Source of the DNA: Anoxybacillus mongoliensis
GTDB lineage: Bacteria > Bacillota > Bacilli > Bacillales > Anoxybacillaceae
Reading direction: 5' to 3'
Length of the DNA: 47,762 nt
Assembly: GCF_014201515.1 (NCBI RefSeq)
Contig: NZ_JACHEQ010000019.1
Coordinates: 1 to 47,762, forward strand
Of the stretch, positions 17,201-25,038 are shown in pieces (positions within the stretch are counted from its first letter, which is position 1; the number at the start of each line of letters is the position of its first letter). The translations under genes were made by a program, and so were the position numbers. A model generated the notes under the pieces. The model was not told where the DNA came from, made no database searches, and worked only from the letters and a program-made list of their open reading frames with translations.

Positions 17201-17354
17201 CTTCTAAGCTATTCTCGAAATCCTTTACACCGCCAGTAGCCGCTTTAAATTCAGCATCAACGAGCCTTATTTTACGATTGACTGCTTCAATGCTCGTCGT
17301 GAAGTTCGCACTATCCAAACCAAGAGACACTCGCAATGTACCAACTTCCGCCAT
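14262..17354 (-). CDS. Tail tape measure protein (TP901 family)
   Basis: The product is about 1030 residues and fixes tail length. The N-terminal 270 residues hold two copies of a roughly 130-residue coiled-coil unit (for example LKRRYEESAQTKGKDAAETE against LKRLYDESVKAKGADAKETN). The TP901 core follows (GAMGYNTNQILASMPGIIAAAEASGEDMA), then membrane-like helices (GAAISAVLLGVVATIGVVLSIVG). Next is a Trp-rich repeat region around 15000-15250 (VWEGIKT, VWDGLQT) and a C-terminal GIRSPSRLFAEYGGYL motif. The ATG at 17352-17354 is 6 nt behind AAAGGTGGTG, so I use it in place of an ATG 30 nt upstream. Confidence 0.93.
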   Translation of the reverse strand: MAEVGTLRVSLGLDSANFTTSIEAVNRKIRLVDAEFKAATGGVKDFENSLEGLQIKADSLTQKLQLHEAKVAELKRRYEESAQTKGKDAAETEKLLIAYNKAVAEMKKTEAQLQQTNKEIEKQTDGFTKLEQAVTQSLQKIDQQLKVIDSEFRAATAGIENFGSTSEQLRTKANSLAQTLELQKTKVSELKRLYDESVKAKGADAKETNGLLIAYNKAAAEMKETEAQLRQLNQTIQQQATAWGQLQTKLNETGQRLQDVGNNLQSSGAQIAASFGVASAAISGALGVSVKKSMDFESQLSRVGAIAGATPNELEKLKQAALDLGSSTSKSATEVAQGMEIMGAMGYNTNQILASMPGIIAAAEASGEDMALVADTVSSALNAFGLEAGEASRVADVLAQAANDSAAGVQDMQYTFKYAAPIAKTLGISLEELAAATEIMANNGIRGEQAGTTLRGALIRLSDPPKEAREALAALGIQVTDSQGRMLPFGDIIGQLSEKTKNMSNAQKLAALSTIFGTEAASGMLTVIEAGPQKLDSLTKSLQNSSGASKEAAEKMKNNLKGALEELGGAIETAQISIGDALAPAIRVVAEALQGLFNAFNNLPEGMKQFIAIGAAISAVLLGVVATIGVVLSIVGTAVQGFGALASVLASAGGMAGVFSSAIAVITGPVGLAIGAIAGLVAIGVVLYKNWDEIKEFLLATWEGIEAVGVAVWDGLKTYFTTVFNIYKTIFTTVWEGIKTVITTVWEGLKTAATAIFEGIKAYFTTVLNIYKTIFTTVWNAIKTTVIAVWDGLQTTATTIFNAIASFLSNVWNGVKTSVSSIVSSLSSAVQNTFNSLRSAIFNIFGGIRDTLISIWEGIKNTARGWASSFVEIGKDLLRGIWNGMSNMADWLWDKVRSMLSGLTDKIKNFFGIRSPSRLFAEYGGYLSQGLAIGITDDAKLAENSVVDMAKRVAKAGQQIGNIALPNIKPAAIQHVVETNVVGNVMSGASSGGPTIIIENMVVRNDEDIYSISRELYSLSQSSRKARGMR

Positions 17355-17367
17355 CGTTTCACCACCT

Positions 17368-17553
17368 TTACAACAGCTTTTCAATCATCAATCGTTCTTT
17401 CCGTGTCTCTTTTTCCTCCGCATAGTCCAAAAGCTCAAAATAAAAACCGATGTCCATCTCATCGACGAGATACATCGGTACGCCGTTCTTAATGTGTGTT
17501 AAGTAAAACTCTTTCACCGCGTCATACGGGTCCATTTCAGACCCCGTTACACG
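17368..17553 (-). CDS. Tail assembly chaperone, frameshifted C-terminal part (gpT-like)
   Basis: This frame follows the chaperone gene in the -1 frame. It encodes RVTGSEMDPYDAVKEFYLTH, then IKNGVPMYLVDEMDIGFYFE, and ends EEKETRKERLMIEKLL before TAA at 17368. An internal ATG at 17533-17535 exists but has no ribosome site, so expression should occur as a -1 extension of the upstream protein through the C-CCA-AAC site at 17553-17559. In lambda and many siphoviruses such a G/GT pair guards the tape-measure protein during tail assembly, and the tape-measure gene follows here. Confidence 0.8.
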   Translation of the reverse strand, partial: RVTGSEMDPYDAVKEFYLTHIKNGVPMYLVDEMDIGFYFELLDYAEEKETRKERLMIEKLL

Positions 17554-17559
17554 TTTGGG
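17528..17559 (-). promoter_or_regulatory. Programmed -1 ribosomal frameshift signal
   Basis: On the minus strand the chaperone frame reads GAC-CCA-AAC, which contains the canonical heptamer C-CCA-AAC (17553-17559). Eight nt downstream GGGTC pairs with GACCC around a 7-nt loop (17528-17544). The 0-frame stops at TAA (17547-17549), while the -1 frame stays open for 61 codons. Confidence 0.85.
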
Positions 17560-17834
17560 TCATTCGTTTTCGCCACTCCAATGACTTTGTTCATACAATC
17601 TGAAATCGTTGGAATGAGGCGCTCCGCCGCAATGCCGTCGTAAAATTCATCGACCGTGAATTGTCCGTTAAACAATTCAACAATAAAAGCGATGATAGAG
17701 TCCAACGCCTCCACATCAATATTGTTAAAGTCATATTTTTTTCGCAACTCTAACGCTCGGCGAAACATACGTGCTTTGACGAACGGGACAGTGAAAGTTT
17801 TTTCTTGACCATCGATTAATAATGTAACCTGCAT
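17547..17834 (-). CDS. Tail assembly chaperone (gpG-like)
   Basis: A 95-aa protein located between the major tail protein and the tape-measure gene, with helical content and the phrase KTFTVPFVKARMFRRALELR typical of the phage tail assembly chaperone family (gp13/14, XkdN-like). A fraction of ribosomes should shift at its last codons to make a longer form of about 155 residues. A terminator separates it from the major tail gene, lowering its level relative to that structural protein. Confidence 0.82.
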   Translation of the reverse strand: MQVTLLIDGQEKTFTVPFVKARMFRRALELRKKYDFNNIDVEALDSIIAFIVELFNGQFTVDEFYDGIAAERLIPTISDCMNKVIGVAKTNDPNV

Positions 17835-17860
17835 GTTTATCCCTCCATGTTATGAAATTG

Positions 17861-17896
17861 AAAAGAAAAAGAGAAAGGGCTTCCCCTTTCTCTTTA
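17861..17896 (-). terminator. Attenuating terminator after the major tail protein gene
   Basis: AAAGAGAAAGGG pairs perfectly with CCCTTTCTCTTT around GAAG, followed by TTCTTTTC on the minus strand. It overlaps the major tail stop codon. Since essential tail genes lie downstream, it must be partial or antiterminated. Confidence 0.8.
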
Positions 17897-18463
17897 CGGC
17901 GTTGTTGTTTCTTGATAGACAGCACTAAACCAGTTTTGGATGACCGCTGGGTCGACACCTTGGTCTTTCGTATTCACCGATGCTTTCCATGCTTCATCGA
18001 ATTCTCGTTTTACAAATTTCCCCTTCAACGTTGGCGTCTGAAATTCAACTTTATCGCCTTTTGTTTTGTATTGTTCTTCCGGCAATTCGAATTTCCCTTT
18101 ATACAACCACACATATTTCTGTCCACCATTCGAAAGAGGAAGAATAAATCCAAGCGCAACATATGGCGCTGTATCGCCACTTTTTTGAATCACAACACCA
18201 TCATCATTAATCGTTGCGCCTAACAAAAACGCCTGCATCTCTGTTGAAATGTCATCCACTCCGATTTCTACTTCAATTTCACCAAGAGACGATGCAACTT
18301 CAGCTGGCCCGTCATCCGCATACAACGTTTCAGTGTTTACCTTCGGGCTTATTTTCGCTTCAATCGCTTTCGCCAATCGCTTTGGCGTATCGTACTGAAC
18401 GCCGGTGAAATCGTCCTTAATCAACTTGGCGACATACGGATGTTTTAAACCGATTACTGCCAT
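17894..18463 (-). CDS. Major tail protein (phi13 / tube protein family)
   Basis: The 189-aa product has the pattern of the siphovirus major tail protein: PKRLAKAIEAKISPKVNTET and an acidic loop, DDISTEMQAFLLGATINDDG, VALGFILPLSNGGQKYVWLY and a C-terminal EFQTPTLKGKFVKREFDEAW. Position between the tail terminator-like gene and the chaperone fits. It is followed by a strong hairpin that should keep its mRNA level high. Confidence 0.88.
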   Translation of the reverse strand: MAVIGLKHPYVAKLIKDDFTGVQYDTPKRLAKAIEAKISPKVNTETLYADDGPAEVASSLGEIEVEIGVDDISTEMQAFLLGATINDDGVVIQKSGDTAPYVALGFILPLSNGGQKYVWLYKGKFELPEEQYKTKGDKVEFQTPTLKGKFVKREFDEAWKASVNTKDQGVDPAVIQNWFSAVYQETTTP

Positions 18464-18484
18464 CTTATTCCCTCCTAATCAACC

Positions 18485-18808
18485 CTAATCAACATAAGAA
18501 AATCGAATTGCTTTATGGTACGTTTTTGTTTCTTGCTCGAATAAATCCACTTCTGATGTGCGTCGAAATCCTGCTGCTATCATTCTTTCTTTGACTTGCT
18601 GTGCTAGATCCGTGTAGTCCGTTTTGCTCCAAATGTCAATTTGAAAAAAATGTGACGTTTGTTGCTCCTCATCGTCTGCATTTAGCGCGGAAAACTGATT
18701 ATATTCAAAAAAGGTGATATACGTTTTTTCTTTTCCCTCATATGTTTGGAACGCGACTGGAACACCGAGAGGATTTAGTGTGTCAATGATCATCTTGTTT
18801 AGACTCAT
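18485..18808 (-). CDS. Tail completion/terminator protein (DUF3168/gp17-like)
   Basis: A 107-aa protein with YITFFEYNQFSALNADDEEQ and FFQIDIWSKTDYTDLAQQVK, the pattern of the minor capsid/tail terminator family that closes the tail tube at the head-proximal end. Its ATG overlaps the upstream stop by 4 nt (ATGA). Confidence 0.78.
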   Translation of the reverse strand: MSLNKMIIDTLNPLGVPVAFQTYEGKEKTYITFFEYNQFSALNADDEEQQTSHFFQIDIWSKTDYTDLAQQVKERMIAAGFRRTSEVDLFEQETKTYHKAIRFSYVD

Positions 18809-19197
18809 AACCTCAACTCCCGCCGAATGACATCAACCATTTCATCCTGCACACGATCGATGTTTTCCTCGAAGGCTGGCTGCAAAAAAGGATGAGGGTC
18901 TGCTTTCGGGTATTTTCGTCCTTTTTTCTCTCCTGCTTTTCGACCAAATTCGACAAACAACCCGTAAAAACGATCGCGATCCGGTCCGATATCTACTGTT
19001 CCATCTTCTTTCATATCAGAAATCACAATGTTTTCGGCAAGTTTCCCCGTATCTCGTGGTGCTTTCTGTGAGGCTGCTTGCTGCACAACTTTAGCTCCTG
19101 CCATAAGTGCTTCTTGTTTGACTTGCTCGGCTTCATTCCCCAACGTTTCCAACTTTTTTAGCAACTCCTGCATTCCTTCTAATTTAAAGCCCATCAC
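18805..19197 (-). CDS. Head-tail joining protein (HK97 gp10 family)
   Basis: A 130-aa protein with LVKLETLGNEAEQVKQ-like helix, ASQKAPRDTGKLAENIVISD and RFYGLFVEFG plus PHPFLQPAFEENIDRV. These are the standard landmarks of the HK97-gp10 neck protein family. It overlaps the head closure gene by 4 nt at its start and the next gene by 4 nt at its end. Confidence 0.87.
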   Translation of the reverse strand: MMGFKLEGMQELLKKLETLGNEAEQVKQEALMAGAKVVQQAASQKAPRDTGKLAENIVISDMKEDGTVDIGPDRDRFYGLFVEFGRKAGEKKGRKYPKADPHPFLQPAFEENIDRVQDEMVDVIRRELRL

Positions 19198-19520
19198 ATC
19201 ACTTCCTTTGCCACAATTGTCATCGTGACATTGCGCTCATCGTCGTTTATGACAGACACAATTTCAAATGTTCGGTCTTTATATTGAATACGCATATCTG
19301 ATGTAATCCCTGCTGTGTAGCGCACGACAAAACGAACTGTATTTTCGTTTTGTGTTGTTGCCGCTTCGTGATACTCTCGCCCGCGCAACGTTTTAATCGC
19401 TGCCCATAAATGATGCCTGTCTTGCCATTCTTGAGATGAGAATCCATTTTCGTTTTGTTCCCCCACTTGCGCTTGAATTGTTATTCGATGTTTGAATTGG
19501 TTAGTCAGTCGCCGCGACAT
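19194..19520 (-). CDS. Head closure protein (head-tail adaptor, SPP1 gp16-like)
   Basis: The 108-aa product (start ATG at 19518-19520, 9 nt behind AGGAGG, inside the end of the upstream gene) reads NQFKHRITIQAQVGEQNENG and WAAIKTLRGREYHEAATTQN. This is the usual head-closure adaptor pattern (PF05521) that docks under the connector. Overlaps both neighbours, as in compact late operons. Confidence 0.85.
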   Translation of the reverse strand: MSRRLTNQFKHRITIQAQVGEQNENGFSSQEWQDRHHLWAAIKTLRGREYHEAATTQNENTVRFVVRYTAGITSDMRIQYKDRTFEIVSVINDDERNVTMTIVAKEVM

Positions 19521-19761
19521 TCGCCATTGCCTCCTGCACAAAAAGTGGCGTCAACGCATTAAAGGCTTTACCCATTTCTTCTTCGCTCACACGATATTCG
19601 TAAAAAATAGAAGCGACGATGAGCACTAAATGATCTGCTTCCGTTCCCGTCGCATTTTTTACATACTTTTTGGCTGTTTCTAAATAGAAAGAGAGCATGG
19701 CGTCTTCCATGCTCCCATCGATCCGCAAATGTTCTTTTAACATGTCAACAGAGACTGCCAT
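19501..19761 (-). CDS. Head-tail connector (gp6/gp15-like DNA packaging protein)
   Basis: An 86-aa helical protein with LKEHLRIDGSMEDAMLSFYL and AKKYVKNATGTE, typical of the phage gp6-like connector family (PF05135). It lies between the capsid and head closure genes. Confidence 0.85.
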   Translation of the reverse strand: MAVSVDMLKEHLRIDGSMEDAMLSFYLETAKKYVKNATGTEADHLVLIVASIFYEYRVSEEEMGKAFNALTPLFVQEAMANVAATD

Positions 19762-19775
19762 GCCTCTTCACCCGC

Positions 19776-21053
19776 TTACGCATTTAACTCGAGCTTAAAG
19801 ACAGACGGCTCAAACGGACCGTATACAAGTTGTCCGTCATTTAAGTGCCAAATTTTAAAACCAACATGGTTTGTATCAGCGTATTTTTCAATTAATTTCG
19901 TTACTTCCATTGTGCCGATAACATCTTGAATGTAGAACGTTGAAAAATCACCAAAATACAAACGTTGAATATTCGGTGTACCTGCATCCACGAAATCTGT
20001 CACATCGACCGGAAAACCGAGTAAGCGATAGCCGAAGCCACCTTCTAGTCCGATATCTTGGCGCAAAAGTGGGAAGCCATCCGCTGTTTTAATCGTTTCA
20101 ATTGCCGTCAATGCCGCACGGTTAATCATCCAACGCGCGTTTTTAAGCATGGACGTTGGCAAACTGTTTTTAAGTTGCACAAACTTGTCGTAAATGTCTG
20201 TTGCTGTCGGTGTAAAAGCGACCGCTTTGCGAATTAGCGCACCTGGATTGTCTGCACTATTGAAGAAAAACTCCGCTTCTTCACGCACGTAAGCTTTCTT
20301 TAATTCGTCCACAACGATTCGTTCCACATTCATCTCGCTCATTGCAAGAAGCTTCTTTGTCACAAGCACAAGCGCATCCGTTTCCGTTGGATTCAAATAG
20401 TACTCATCAAATTCAATATCCGTCTCTGGGATTGGTTGGTTCAATGCACGCTCTGTTTTCACACGGTTTGCTTTCGCTTTTTTAATTAAAATCGGAAAGC
20501 CTTGTGTCCCTTTTGTTGGTACAACCTTCCCATATTTTCGTAACAAGTTTTCTTCTTGGGCATAGGCAATAATTTCTTTCGCCAACGACTCTGGAACAAG
20601 TACATTCCCACCGTGCGTCTGAACCCCCATTGCTCGCGCTTCACTTTCACTAATTTGCCCTACAAGATACCGGCAAAAAGCATTGCGTGTTTTCATTTCA
20701 TTTGTTTTTACTTGGACACGGGAGGAAAGAGATTGATTAATCATATTTGTTAAACCAGCACGCTGTTCTTGTGTTAAGATGGAGCGCTTTTCTCCTTCGC
20801 CCCCGTCTTGTTCTTCATCGTCTTCGTTCTCGTCAGCTTCTTCCCCTTCACCAGCTCCGTTGCCATTATTATCGTCTGTTTCATCAAACTCTGCGAGAGC
20901 CTCGTTTACCGCATCTAAATCAGCTGTCAATTCATCGACTTCTGCCTGTACTTCTTCCATTGAACGAGTTTCAGAACCTTTTTCTAATAGCTCTTTAAGC
21001 TGCTTTAGTCGTTTTTCCAATTGTGCTTTACGACGTAATAAATACTTTTTCAT
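19776..21053 (-). CDS. Major capsid protein, HK97 family, with scaffold-like delta domain
   Basis: The 425-aa precursor starts with a coiled-coil region (KKYLLRRKAQLEKRLKQLKE) and a very acidic low-complexity stretch (NGNGAGEGEEADENEDDEEQ) acting as scaffold. The HK97 fold follows, from about residue 125, with IIAYAQEENLLRKYGKVVPT, NPTETDALVLVTKKLLAMSE, LKNARWMINRAALTAIETIK and GDFSTFYIQDVIGTMEV. The prohead protease encoded next to it should remove the N-terminal part during maturation. Start ATG overlaps the protease stop. Confidence 0.95.
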   Translation of the reverse strand: MKKYLLRRKAQLEKRLKQLKELLEKGSETRSMEEVQAEVDELTADLDAVNEALAEFDETDDNNGNGAGEGEEADENEDDEEQDGGEGEKRSILTQEQRAGLTNMINQSLSSRVQVKTNEMKTRNAFCRYLVGQISESEARAMGVQTHGGNVLVPESLAKEIIAYAQEENLLRKYGKVVPTKGTQGFPILIKKAKANRVKTERALNQPIPETDIEFDEYYLNPTETDALVLVTKKLLAMSEMNVERIVVDELKKAYVREEAEFFFNSADNPGALIRKAVAFTPTATDIYDKFVQLKNSLPTSMLKNARWMINRAALTAIETIKTADGFPLLRQDIGLEGGFGYRLLGFPVDVTDFVDAGTPNIQRLYFGDFSTFYIQDVIGTMEVTKLIEKYADTNHVGFKIWHLNDGQLVYGPFEPSVFKLELNA

Positions 21054-21625
21054 CGCTTCAACGCCTCCTCAATTTGTTTGATTAGTTTTTGTCTTTCATA
21101 ATGAAGTTCGCGCTGTTCTGTGAACCGATCGCGGACATATGCTTCTGTATCCTCATAAGCTGGAAGACTGACAATGCTAATTTCATAAAGTTTTACTTCT
21201 TGGATGGTTCGTTGGGCTGGGTCTACGTCCCAGTTCCACGAATCACGAACGACTTGGAAGCCAAATGAACATTGATTGATATCACCACGTTGCATAGAAA
21301 TCATTAAATCTTTTGCCCAACTCGTATCTGGTGGCGTGACAAGAAATTTCAATCCTTTCTCATCTTCTTCAAGCGTAAGCGTACCGCTTTTCGTACGCCC
21401 TAAAACATAATCCCAATTATGATTAAAGAGCGCACGGACATCTGCTTTTTCCATTAATGATTTGGCGAATGCTCCTTTCGCAATCGTTTCTTGAAACATA
21501 TCACCAATCATCGTTGGAGAATCAAAAATGCTCGCATAGCCTTCAATGACTTGCGAGCTTCCTTCGGTACCAGCACGTATTTCAATGTTTGACAGCGTAA
21601 AAATTCGCTTCTCTTTCTCGTTCAT
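21050..21625 (-). CDS. Prohead protease (HK97 type, U35)
   Basis: The 191-aa serine protease has VIEGYASIFDSPTMIGDMFQ, the catalytic His in RALFNHNWDYVLGRTKSGTL and the catalytic Ser in INQCSFGFQVV, with the acidic partner later in LPAYEDTEAYV. It cuts scaffold segments during capsid maturation. It overlaps portal and capsid genes by 4 nt each. Confidence 0.93.
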   Translation of the reverse strand: MNEKEKRIFTLSNIEIRAGTEGSSQVIEGYASIFDSPTMIGDMFQETIAKGAFAKSLMEKADVRALFNHNWDYVLGRTKSGTLTLEEDEKGLKFLVTPPDTSWAKDLMISMQRGDINQCSFGFQVVRDSWNWDVDPAQRTIQEVKLYEISIVSLPAYEDTEAYVRDRFTEQRELHYERQKLIKQIEEALKR

Positions 21626-22782
21626 GGCGTCTCACCTCCTTTAATCACCTTTTTTAGCGTCGCCTCCAGATTATCGAGACCGATTAAATCTTTAGAAATG
21701 TATAGTTTTTTCGCTTCATCTTGTTCTAAACGATCGAATCCAAGCATTTCGCGCGCATCGTTCGGTGTCGCAATAGACGTTCGCACTAAGTTGTAAGCAA
21801 TATCCGTTTTCGTTTTCATTGTCACATAATCTAATGGATTAATCTTGAAGCGAATCCGGCGCCCGCCTTGAGGGAAAAATAACTTTGACAAGTGCTGCTC
21901 TAGGTTTTTTATAATCGGACGTAGTACGGTCGTATAAAGCATCATCATGAATTGCTCCATATCCGTCTTTTGCAACTCGAGTAAATGTTCCAAGTCCACA
22001 CCGAAAAATTTTCCTAAGTCTTTTTTGTATACTGAAAGATATTTAAGGATTTTCTCGTCATCTACCGGGCTTTGTAACGCTTCAATCTCAAAACCTTTGC
22101 TAAGTGGGATTAACTGAATTTTATTTCCTTGCCCAGTCTGTTCTAACTTGTCAAGAATGGCCATAATCATTGCATTTTGCGCTTGGTTATTCGGTGCAAT
22201 ATGCGTATCCAATTTCAGCAAATACGCAAGCAAGCCGCCTTTTCGATACTTGTCTGTTAAACTGTTTTCCGCATTCATGACACCTTCAAGCGTTTGACGT
22301 GCTAAATCTAACAATCCTACACCGTCTAAATGATTTGTCCCAATATTTTTGACGTGAACAATCATTTCCGCAGGGATTTGAACACCACCAACACTGTAAA
22401 TTTTGCTTCCGTCCTCTAACAATTCGGAGTAGACACCGTTTAATACGTGCCATTCATTTTCGTTTTTGAAAATGTAGACTTTTCCACGTATTAAAAGCGT
22501 GTTGACGATAAGCTTTTTCATTTCAAATTCAGTCAAATATTGATTCGGATTGCGCAAAATTCGCAACGTATATGGGTCATTAACGTCATTTCCTGCCTCG
22601 TCCTCAATAAAAAAATCAGTGAGCGCAATTTGGTCACTGATTAGTTTCATCAAATTATAAATATCAGAGGATTGAAGGATGTTTTCGTCGGTCACATAAC
22701 CGCCGTAGTTCCAGTAAAAGTTGCTGAAAACATTGAACTTAGAACGTTTAAACCACCCAGCAAGCCGCTGCCATACTCCCAA
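21622..22782 (-). CDS. Portal protein (HK97 family)
   Basis: A 386-aa portal with NVFSNFYWNYGGYVTDENIL, the region TLRILRNPNQYLTEFEMKKL, RKGGLLAYLLKLDTHIAPNN and NDAREMLGFDRLEQDEAKKL. The dodecameric portal is the DNA entry pore and nucleates the head. It lies between large terminase and protease in the usual order. Confidence 0.92.
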   Translation of the reverse strand: MGVWQRLAGWFKRSKFNVFSNFYWNYGGYVTDENILQSSDIYNLMKLISDQIALTDFFIEDEAGNDVNDPYTLRILRNPNQYLTEFEMKKLIVNTLLIRGKVYIFKNENEWHVLNGVYSELLEDGSKIYSVGGVQIPAEMIVHVKNIGTNHLDGVGLLDLARQTLEGVMNAENSLTDKYRKGGLLAYLLKLDTHIAPNNQAQNAMIMAILDKLEQTGQGNKIQLIPLSKGFEIEALQSPVDDEKILKYLSVYKKDLGKFFGVDLEHLLELQKTDMEQFMMMLYTTVLRPIIKNLEQHLSKLFFPQGGRRIRFKINPLDYVTMKTKTDIAYNLVRTSIATPNDAREMLGFDRLEQDEAKKLYISKDLIGLDNLEATLKKVIKGGETP

Positions 22783-22797
22783 TCATCATCACCTCCT

Positions 22798-24525
22798 TTA
22801 CCGCTTATAAAGCACTTCGATCATTGCCATATATTCTTCTTCGCTAACGTCCATCATCATATTCATCGTTTCCTTATGGGCTGTCAGCATGGCCACAAAG
22901 CCATCAATTTTGTACTGACTTTGCTTTTTCGACGGTGCTTTGAGCCCTTGTGTATTGATAAAAGCAACGACGTTTTCCGTACAATAAATCAATAATGGAT
23001 TATCGGTTTCGACGCGCCCCTCATACATTAAAATTTCTAAATCATCGAAAGGTGCATTGAGTGTAGAAGGATACTGTCGCACTTCTACACAATCAAACCC
23101 TTCCATCTCTAGTTTTTCAACTAACTTGACCGCATGCGCTGGGTCATAGTTAATTTGTTTAATATCATACATTTGCGATTGTTCCTTAATGTACTCAAAT
23201 ACCGTATCGTAATCGATCGTTTTTCCCTCGCACAATGTCACAAAACCACGTTCCACTAAGTGACGATAAGGGATGTTCTCCATCTTTTCCCGAGCTTCTA
23301 GCCCTTCAGATGGAATGAAATACATTTGTTTTACTTTCAATTTTGCTTTTCCGCTTTCGTCCACAACAGGGAAGTTTAAACTCACACACGTTAAGTCGGT
23401 TGTTTTCGATAAGTCCAAACCGACCACGCACGTCATGCCTGTTAAATCACCTAAGTCGTTGACTAAACATCTTTCAACAATATCTCTTTCAAAATAAGTA
23501 CCACTGGAACGAACAAAAATGTTTAAATGCTTTGCTAAAAATTCGTCTTTTCGTTCCGCCGACACTTGCGCCTCTTTAAACTGATTCATCAAATAGTCTT
23601 TTTTCACCGAAATCCCGTAGTTTGGATTCACCTTCGCCCAAACTGTAGGATCATCCCATCGATCACCCTTATCTGGCTCGTAAATGAGTACAAACCAAGA
23701 ATCATCGTCAATCTCACCATTCAAAATCTTTTTACAGTAATCATAAATTTGCAATCCAACAGACGTTGTACCTTTGCCAGCTGTCGAAACGATCATCATT
23801 AACGGCTGTCGTCTTGCCCCCATACCAGACTTTAAAACATCGTACATATCCGCATTTCCTTGCGCATGTACCTCATCTAAAAGAACAAAATGAGGATTTT
23901 TCCCATCAAGTCCTTTCGTTTCCCTAGACAGTGGCTGCAAAGTATTTTTAAACTTCTTGCCATTGACCGTAAAAGAGTAAACGATCGCATTTACGCCGCC
24001 TTTTGGTCCCTTGTAAATTTGTGTTCGCTGATTCAAGTCGGGGCTATTTTCAATCGTAATCGCTATTTTTTTCGCAGATATGTTCGCCTGTTCTTTATCT
24101 ACCGCAGCAGTATAACATTCAGCACCAAACTCACCGTCTGCATATAACGCATAGGTTGCTGCACCGGCTGCAATCGTTGTTTTTTCATTTTTCCGCGGAA
24201 CTTGAATATAGCTTGTACGAATCACTCGCACATCTTGACCGTTATCGTCTTTCTTTTTCCATCCGTAAATGTTTGTGAACGCAAACCGTTGCCAATCTTT
24301 TAACTCATAATGCCGCCCAGCAACTTCCCCTTCTGCATAAATGCAAAACGTTTCCATGAAATCCATTGCCCGATTGGCAGCATCTAAATCAAGCCAAATA
24401 TCTTTTCGCTTTTTCCAACGTTCATAACGCTCAACAGCTTTCTGAACAGTTTGCGGATACTTCTTTCTGTTTCGTTTCACCTTCTTTGCAAACTGGTCTG
24501 CATAATTCAAACCACGCTCAATCAT
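22798..24525 (-). CDS. Terminase large subunit (HK97/P27-associated type)
   Basis: The 575-aa packaging motor has an ATPase domain with the deviant Walker A SYIQVPRKNEKTTIAAGAAT and Walker B NPHFVLLDEVHAQGNA, a coupling Ser/Thr motif LMMIVSTAGKG, and a RNase H-like nuclease domain with VVGLDLSKTTDLTCVS and later acidic residues. The large subunit cuts concatemers and pumps DNA. Its start is 4 nt after the small-subunit stop. Confidence 0.94.
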   Translation of the reverse strand: MIERGLNYADQFAKKVKRNRKKYPQTVQKAVERYERWKKRKDIWLDLDAANRAMDFMETFCIYAEGEVAGRHYELKDWQRFAFTNIYGWKKKDDNGQDVRVIRTSYIQVPRKNEKTTIAAGAATYALYADGEFGAECYTAAVDKEQANISAKKIAITIENSPDLNQRTQIYKGPKGGVNAIVYSFTVNGKKFKNTLQPLSRETKGLDGKNPHFVLLDEVHAQGNADMYDVLKSGMGARRQPLMMIVSTAGKGTTSVGLQIYDYCKKILNGEIDDDSWFVLIYEPDKGDRWDDPTVWAKVNPNYGISVKKDYLMNQFKEAQVSAERKDEFLAKHLNIFVRSSGTYFERDIVERCLVNDLGDLTGMTCVVGLDLSKTTDLTCVSLNFPVVDESGKAKLKVKQMYFIPSEGLEAREKMENIPYRHLVERGFVTLCEGKTIDYDTVFEYIKEQSQMYDIKQINYDPAHAVKLVEKLEMEGFDCVEVRQYPSTLNAPFDDLEILMYEGRVETDNPLLIYCTENVVAFINTQGLKAPSKKQSQYKIDGFVAMLTAHKETMNMMMDVSEEEYMAMIEVLYKR

Positions 24526-24531
24526 AAAACA

Positions 24532-24918
24532 TCAGTCCCATTTATTCGCAAATGCTTGAAAAGCGTCTGTTGTGGCGTTTGCCACTTCTCCAGTAATCTG
24601 TTTTTGTGTTTTTGGTGTCAAACCTAACTGTTCCAACAACTTGCTCATTTTCGTATTCCAATCGGCCGTTTGCTGAGCAAGTGGATGTTTCATTTCATTT
24701 GTCGCACCAGCCTTGTTTGTATGCGATTTTGTCGCAGGAAATCCTTCCTCTTGCCACTTTTCATACACTTGCGAATAAACCATATAGGCATCTAAGTACA
24801 GCTCTAGCAACGGTTCAAGTGACTTGTTATAGGTACCATTTTCTTTGAGTAAACCAACAATCCGCTCCCGTTCCTTTTTTCGTTTTTTGGTTAGTGACGC
24901 TTTTATTTTCTTATCCAA
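24532..24918 (-). CDS. Terminase small subunit (P27 family)
   Basis: The 128-aa protein matches the P27 small terminase type: basic N-terminus, LLELYLDAYMVYSQVYEKWQ helix, then NEMKHPLAQQTADWNTKMSK and LLEQLGLTPKTQKQI. It starts with a TTG codon (24916-24918) 6 nt behind GGGGGTG. P27 terminases usually belong to cos phages carrying an HNH nuclease, as here. Confidence 0.87.
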   Translation of the reverse strand: MDKKIKASLTKKRKKERERIVGLLKENGTYNKSLEPLLELYLDAYMVYSQVYEKWQEEGFPATKSHTNKAGATNEMKHPLAQQTADWNTKMSKLLEQLGLTPKTQKQITGEVANATTDAFQAFANKWD

Positions 24919-24954
24919 ATTTCACACCCCCTTTAAAAATTTCATTTTGGCGTA

Positions 24955-25016
24955 CGTTTACGGCCGGCCGCGGTCTTTTTCCCACAACCTACCAAAAATC
25001 ATGGGTAGGGGGGCTA
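24955..25016. other. Candidate cos region
   Basis: This gap between small terminase and HNH genes holds a GC-rich palindromic core (CGGCCGGCCG, 24961-24970) next to CGGTCTTTTTCCCAC and a C/G-rich run (GGGTAGGGGGGC). HNH plus P27 terminase phages usually have their cohesive end here. The exact cut sites cannot be seen. Confidence 0.4.
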
Positions 25017-25038
25017 AGTGTAATAAATATACATTATA

